NCBI GenBank assembly: GCA_021778575.1
Contig: JAJYCH010000215.1
Coordinates: forward strand, 1-7,518
Direction: 5' to 3'
Source of the DNA: Planctomycetota bacterium
GTDB taxonomy: Bacteria; Planctomycetota; Planctomycetia; Isosphaerales; Isosphaeraceae
Length of the DNA: 7,518 nucleotides
Shown piece by piece: positions 5,950-7,518 of the stretch. Both the position numbers and the translations under genes were made by a program. Position 1 is the first letter of the stretch. Every line of letters begins with the position of its first letter. The notes under the pieces are model-generated. The model was not told the origin of the DNA. It saw nothing but the letters and a program-made list of their open reading frames with translations, and did not search any database.

Positions 5950-6036
5950 AAACGAACCCAACGCGACCGCTTGACCGGGCCGGAGCGGGGCGTACAACGC
6001 CTTGGGCGACTTGCTGTCACTCCGTTGGGTTCGTTT
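5950..6036. repeat. 87-bp element with 14-bp terminal inverted repeats (MITE/REP-like candidate)
   Basis: AAACGAACCCAACG at 5950-5963 is the exact reverse complement of CGTTGGGTTCGTTT at 6023-6036. The 59 bp between contain a smaller hairpin, GGCGT (5989-5993) and ACGCC (5997-6001). The size and the perfect terminal repeats are typical of a short non-autonomous mobile or REP-like element. No convincing target-site duplication is visible at the edges. It could instead be a structured leader or operator for the downstream SDR gene. Whether it recurs in the genome cannot be seen here. Confidence 0.5.
5971..5998 (+). promoter_or_regulatory. Candidate promoter for the SDR-DUF4149 operon, inside the inverted-repeat element
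   Basis: TTGACC (5971-5976, five of six consensus positions) is followed after 16 nt by TACAAC (5993-5998, four of six). Transcription would start near 6005, leaving a leader of about 58 nt before the ATG at 6063. That leader includes the right inverted-repeat arm. The -10 hexamer overlaps the small internal hairpin at 5989-6001, which could matter for regulation. Confidence 0.35.
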
Positions 6037-6050
6037 CGTCATTGGGAAGC

Positions 6051-6054
6051 AGGG
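6051..6054 (+). promoter_or_regulatory. Ribosome binding site deciding the SDR start
   Basis: AGGG at 6051-6054 lies 8 nt before the ATG at 6063. This favours 6063 over the in-frame TTG at 6042. The shorter protein begins [11 protein letters not shown], with the nucleotide-binding motif at the normal distance from the N-terminus. Confidence 0.55.
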
Positions 6055-6062
6055 CAATCATC

Positions 6063-6827
6063 ATGGCCGGACAGTGCGTGCTGATCACCGGAGGTGCGGG
6101 CGGCATCGGCTCGAAACTGGCCCGGATGCTGGTCGACCGGGGGGATTCGGTCGTCCTGTTCGGTCGGAGGGGCGAGGCTATCGAGGCGCTCTCGGCGGAG
6201 CTGGGCGAGTCCAGCCTGGCGGTCGCGGGAGACGCCGGACGACTCGAAGACCTCGACCGAGCGGTCAGTCTGGCGGTCGAGCGGTTCGGCAAGCTCGATG
6301 GCCTGGCGCACTGCGTCGGCTCGATCCGGCTCAAGCCGCTTCACCTGACGTCCCTCGAAGAGTTTACCGAGACTCTCCACGTCAACCTGACCACCGCTTT
6401 CCTCGCCGCCAAGGCCGCGCTCGGGGTGATGCGGAAGCAAGCGTCGGGGTCGATCGTCCTGGTCAGCACGGTGGCGGCCCGTCAGGGTCTGAACAACCAC
6501 GAGACCATCGCCGCCGCGAAAGCGGGGATCGAGGGGATGGTCCGGTCGGCGGCGATCACTTATGCTCGCCAGAACGTCCGGATCAACGCCGTTGCGCCGG
6601 GCTTGACTGAAACGCCGCTGGCCGCGCCGTTGCTGAAGGTCGAGGCCAGCCGGGCGTTCAGCGAGGCGATGCACCCGCTCGGCCGGATCGGTCAGCCCGC
6701 CGACGTCGCGGCGGCGATCGCCTTCCTCCTCGGTCCCGAATCAAGCTGGGTGACCGGCCAGATCTGGGGCGTCGACGGCGGTCTGGGAGCCGGCCTGGCC
6801 CCGCCGAGGATCGTGGCGAAGGGTTGA
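6063..6827 (+). CDS. SDR-family (short-chain dehydrogenase-like) protein lacking the catalytic Tyr
   Basis: This is a 254-residue Rossmann-fold SDR of classical length. The cofactor motif T9-G10-G11-A12-G13-G14-I15-G16 is intact. FGRR (residues 34-37) after the second strand suggests NADP(H) preference. N108, S135 and K153 of the active-site tetrad are present, but the YxxxK tyrosine is replaced by Ile149 (HETIAAAK). The usual NNAG segment reads AHCVGS (82-87). The segment [15 protein letters not shown] (172-186) and the C-terminal [12 protein letters not shown] (229-240) are typical of FabG-like SDRs. I recall SDR relatives with a similar NHExIAAAK segment, so this is probably a subfamily trait and not a random mutation. 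Normal dehydrogenase chemistry is doubtful, and the substrate is unknown. The gene ends 30 bp before the DUF4149 gene; the two likely form an operon. Confidence 0.85.
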   Translation: MAGQCVLITGGAGGIGSKLARMLVDRGDSVVLFGRRGEAIEALSAELGESSLAVAGDAGRLEDLDRAVSLAVERFGKLDGLAHCVGSIRLKPLHLTSLEEFTETLHVNLTTAFLAAKAALGVMRKQASGSIVLVSTVAARQGLNNHETIAAAKAGIEGMVRSAAITYARQNVRINAVAPGLTETPLAAPLLKVEASRAFSEAMHPLGRIGQPADVAAAIAFLLGPESSWVTGQIWGVDGGLGAGLAPPRIVAKG

Positions 6828-6857
6828 CGACACTTCATTCCAACGAGATCAACGACC

Positions 6858-7391
6858 GTGACCGCTCCCGTGCTCCTGGCGATCTTCAATAGCGTTTATC
6901 TGATCGCCCTGACGTCCTGGGTGGGAAGCATTCTGTTCTTCTCGTTCGCGGTCGCCCCGATCATCTTTCAGGTTCTCGGAGCTGAAGCCGGCGGCAAGTT
7001 CGTCCGGGCCTTGTTTCCCATCTATTATAAGTGGGGAGTGATCAGCACCGCCTGTGCCCTGCCCGCTCTGGTTTGCGGGCCGTTGACGACTCCCGAACTG
7101 CGCGGACCGATGGTCGGAATTCAGGCGATCCTGATCATCGTCTCGCTGCTGATCCTGCTCTATTGCGGGAACTCGCTGACTCCAGCGATCAACGCCGCCC
7201 GAGACGCCGGGCCGGAGTTCGCCCCGCTGTTCGACCGCCTCCACAAGCGATCGGTAAACCTGAACGGGGTGGTCCTGGTGATCGGCCTGGGGTTGCTGAT
7301 CGCGTTCGCCGTGCGAAAGCCACCCATTACTTCGGGGATCATCGAGCCGCCACCGAGACCGGTGGAAGACCGGGGTTACGGGGTACCGTAA
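6858..7391 (+). CDS. DUF4149 / TMEM205-like four-helix membrane protein
   Basis: The protein has 177 residues with about four membrane helices: roughly 5-38, 58-75, 85-103 and 135-152. The first helix carries W21-V-G and the FSFAVAPIIFQVLG pattern, followed by FVRALFPIYYKWG. Both are characteristic of the DUF4149/TMEM205-like family. The C-terminus after about 153 is polar and proline-rich. The start is GTG at 6858; no convincing ATG lies nearby and the Shine-Dalgarno is weak (GAGA about 9 nt upstream), consistent with translation following the SDR gene 30 bp upstream. No biochemical function is established for the bacterial members. The last codons and the stop lie inside a 10-bp-stem hairpin. 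Confidence 0.8.
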   Translation: MTAPVLLAIFNSVYLIALTSWVGSILFFSFAVAPIIFQVLGAEAGGKFVRALFPIYYKWGVISTACALPALVCGPLTTPELRGPMVGIQAILIIVSLLILLYCGNSLTPAINAARDAGPEFAPLFDRLHKRSVNLNGVVLVIGLGLLIAFAVRKPPITSGIIEPPPRPVEDRGYGVP

Positions 7392-7395
7392 CCCC
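7372..7395 (+). terminator. Perfect 10-bp hairpin spanning the DUF4149 stop codon
   Basis: GGGGTTACGG at 7372-7381 is the exact reverse complement of CCGTAACCCC at 7386-7395, with the 4-nt loop GGTA. The TAA at 7389-7391 lies in the right arm, so the hairpin encodes the last residues of the protein. It is followed by a modestly T-containing stretch (TGGTATGGTTGT from 7404). It may be a terminator or an mRNA 3'-end stabiliser, or it may influence termination of translation. Confidence 0.45.
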
Positions 7396-7419
7396 TGCCA
7401 CCCTGGTATGGTTGTCGTC

Positions 7420-7498
7420 GCAATTCTCATGACCACAGGCACTTACGAAAAGCCCATTAATTCCTTAGTCCTGGTCGTGCCTGGGGCGTGAGAATTGC
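7420..7498. repeat. 79-nt nested imperfect palindrome at the right end
   Basis: The outer arms GCAATTCTCA (7420-7429) and TGAGAATTGC (7489-7498) pair perfectly. Inner arms CAGGCAC (7436-7442) and GTGCCTG (7477-7483) also pair perfectly, in register, with short unpaired stretches between. The 34-nt centre is AT-richer than the surroundings. No ORF is present. It could be a small non-autonomous element, a structured RNA, or a terminator for converging genes. No T-tract follows on the plus strand. Confidence 0.45.
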
Positions 7499-7518
7499 CC
7501 GAAAACCAAGAGGGCAAA

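Noticed and set aside
5860..6057. 65-residue minus-strand open frame over the intergenic region
   Set aside because: It runs through the terminator hairpin and the inverted-repeat element. Its composition reflects those structures, and no ribosome binding site or motif supports it.
6849..7442. 197-residue minus-strand open frame opposite the DUF4149 gene
   Set aside because: The product is Gln/Arg/Asp-rich without motifs, whereas the plus strand encodes a clear four-helix membrane protein.

Overview
The window reads as a piece of a high-GC chromosome from a planctomycete, most likely of the Isosphaeraceae type. The main evidence is the secreted protein at 4269-5843. It joins an N-terminal region and a CxxCH segment that I know from planctomycete proteins and ends in a long proline-rich tail. 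The rest of the content is consistent: an LpxH-like lipid A phosphatase in a Gram-negative-type envelope, a secreted TPM-domain protein with a glycine-rich tail, and G/C-rich codon use. The taxonomic call is inference from protein style, not from a marker gene.

Layout, left to right. Positions 1-328 hold no gene I can support, only a few small inverted repeats. A minus-strand block follows, read right to left. It starts from a candidate promoter near 2471-2499, continues with a WalJ/YycJ-like metallo-beta-lactamase-fold hydrolase (1519-2412) and an LpxH-like metallophosphatase (787-1488, 30 bp away), and ends with a doubtful small membrane-anchored protein (329-676). Next come a hairpin terminator (2559-2590) and, also on the minus strand, a secreted and membrane-anchored TPM-domain protein (2640-3743) and a 95-residue protein with an Sm-like sequence pattern (3878-4165).

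After a divergent intergenic region the plus strand takes over. It carries the one-haem planctomycete cytochrome-like protein (4269-5843) and its terminator (5893-5937), then an unusual 87-bp element with 14-bp terminal inverted repeats that holds a possible promoter. These are followed by a two-gene unit of a short-chain dehydrogenase-like protein lacking the catalytic tyrosine (6063-6827) and a four-helix DUF4149/TMEM205-like membrane protein (6858-7391). A strong hairpin spans the stop codon of the last gene, and a 79-nt nested palindrome fills most of the remaining 3' end.

Functionally the genes look like ordinary envelope and housekeeping genes, not one dedicated system. I see no phage, IS transposase, CRISPR array, toxin-antitoxin pair, rRNA or tRNA. 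The observations most worth a second look are the terminal-inverted-repeat element at 5950-6036, the palindromes at 7372-7395 and 7420-7498, the tyrosine-less SDR, the Sm-like small protein, and the possible leaderless, possibly bis-histidine cytochrome.
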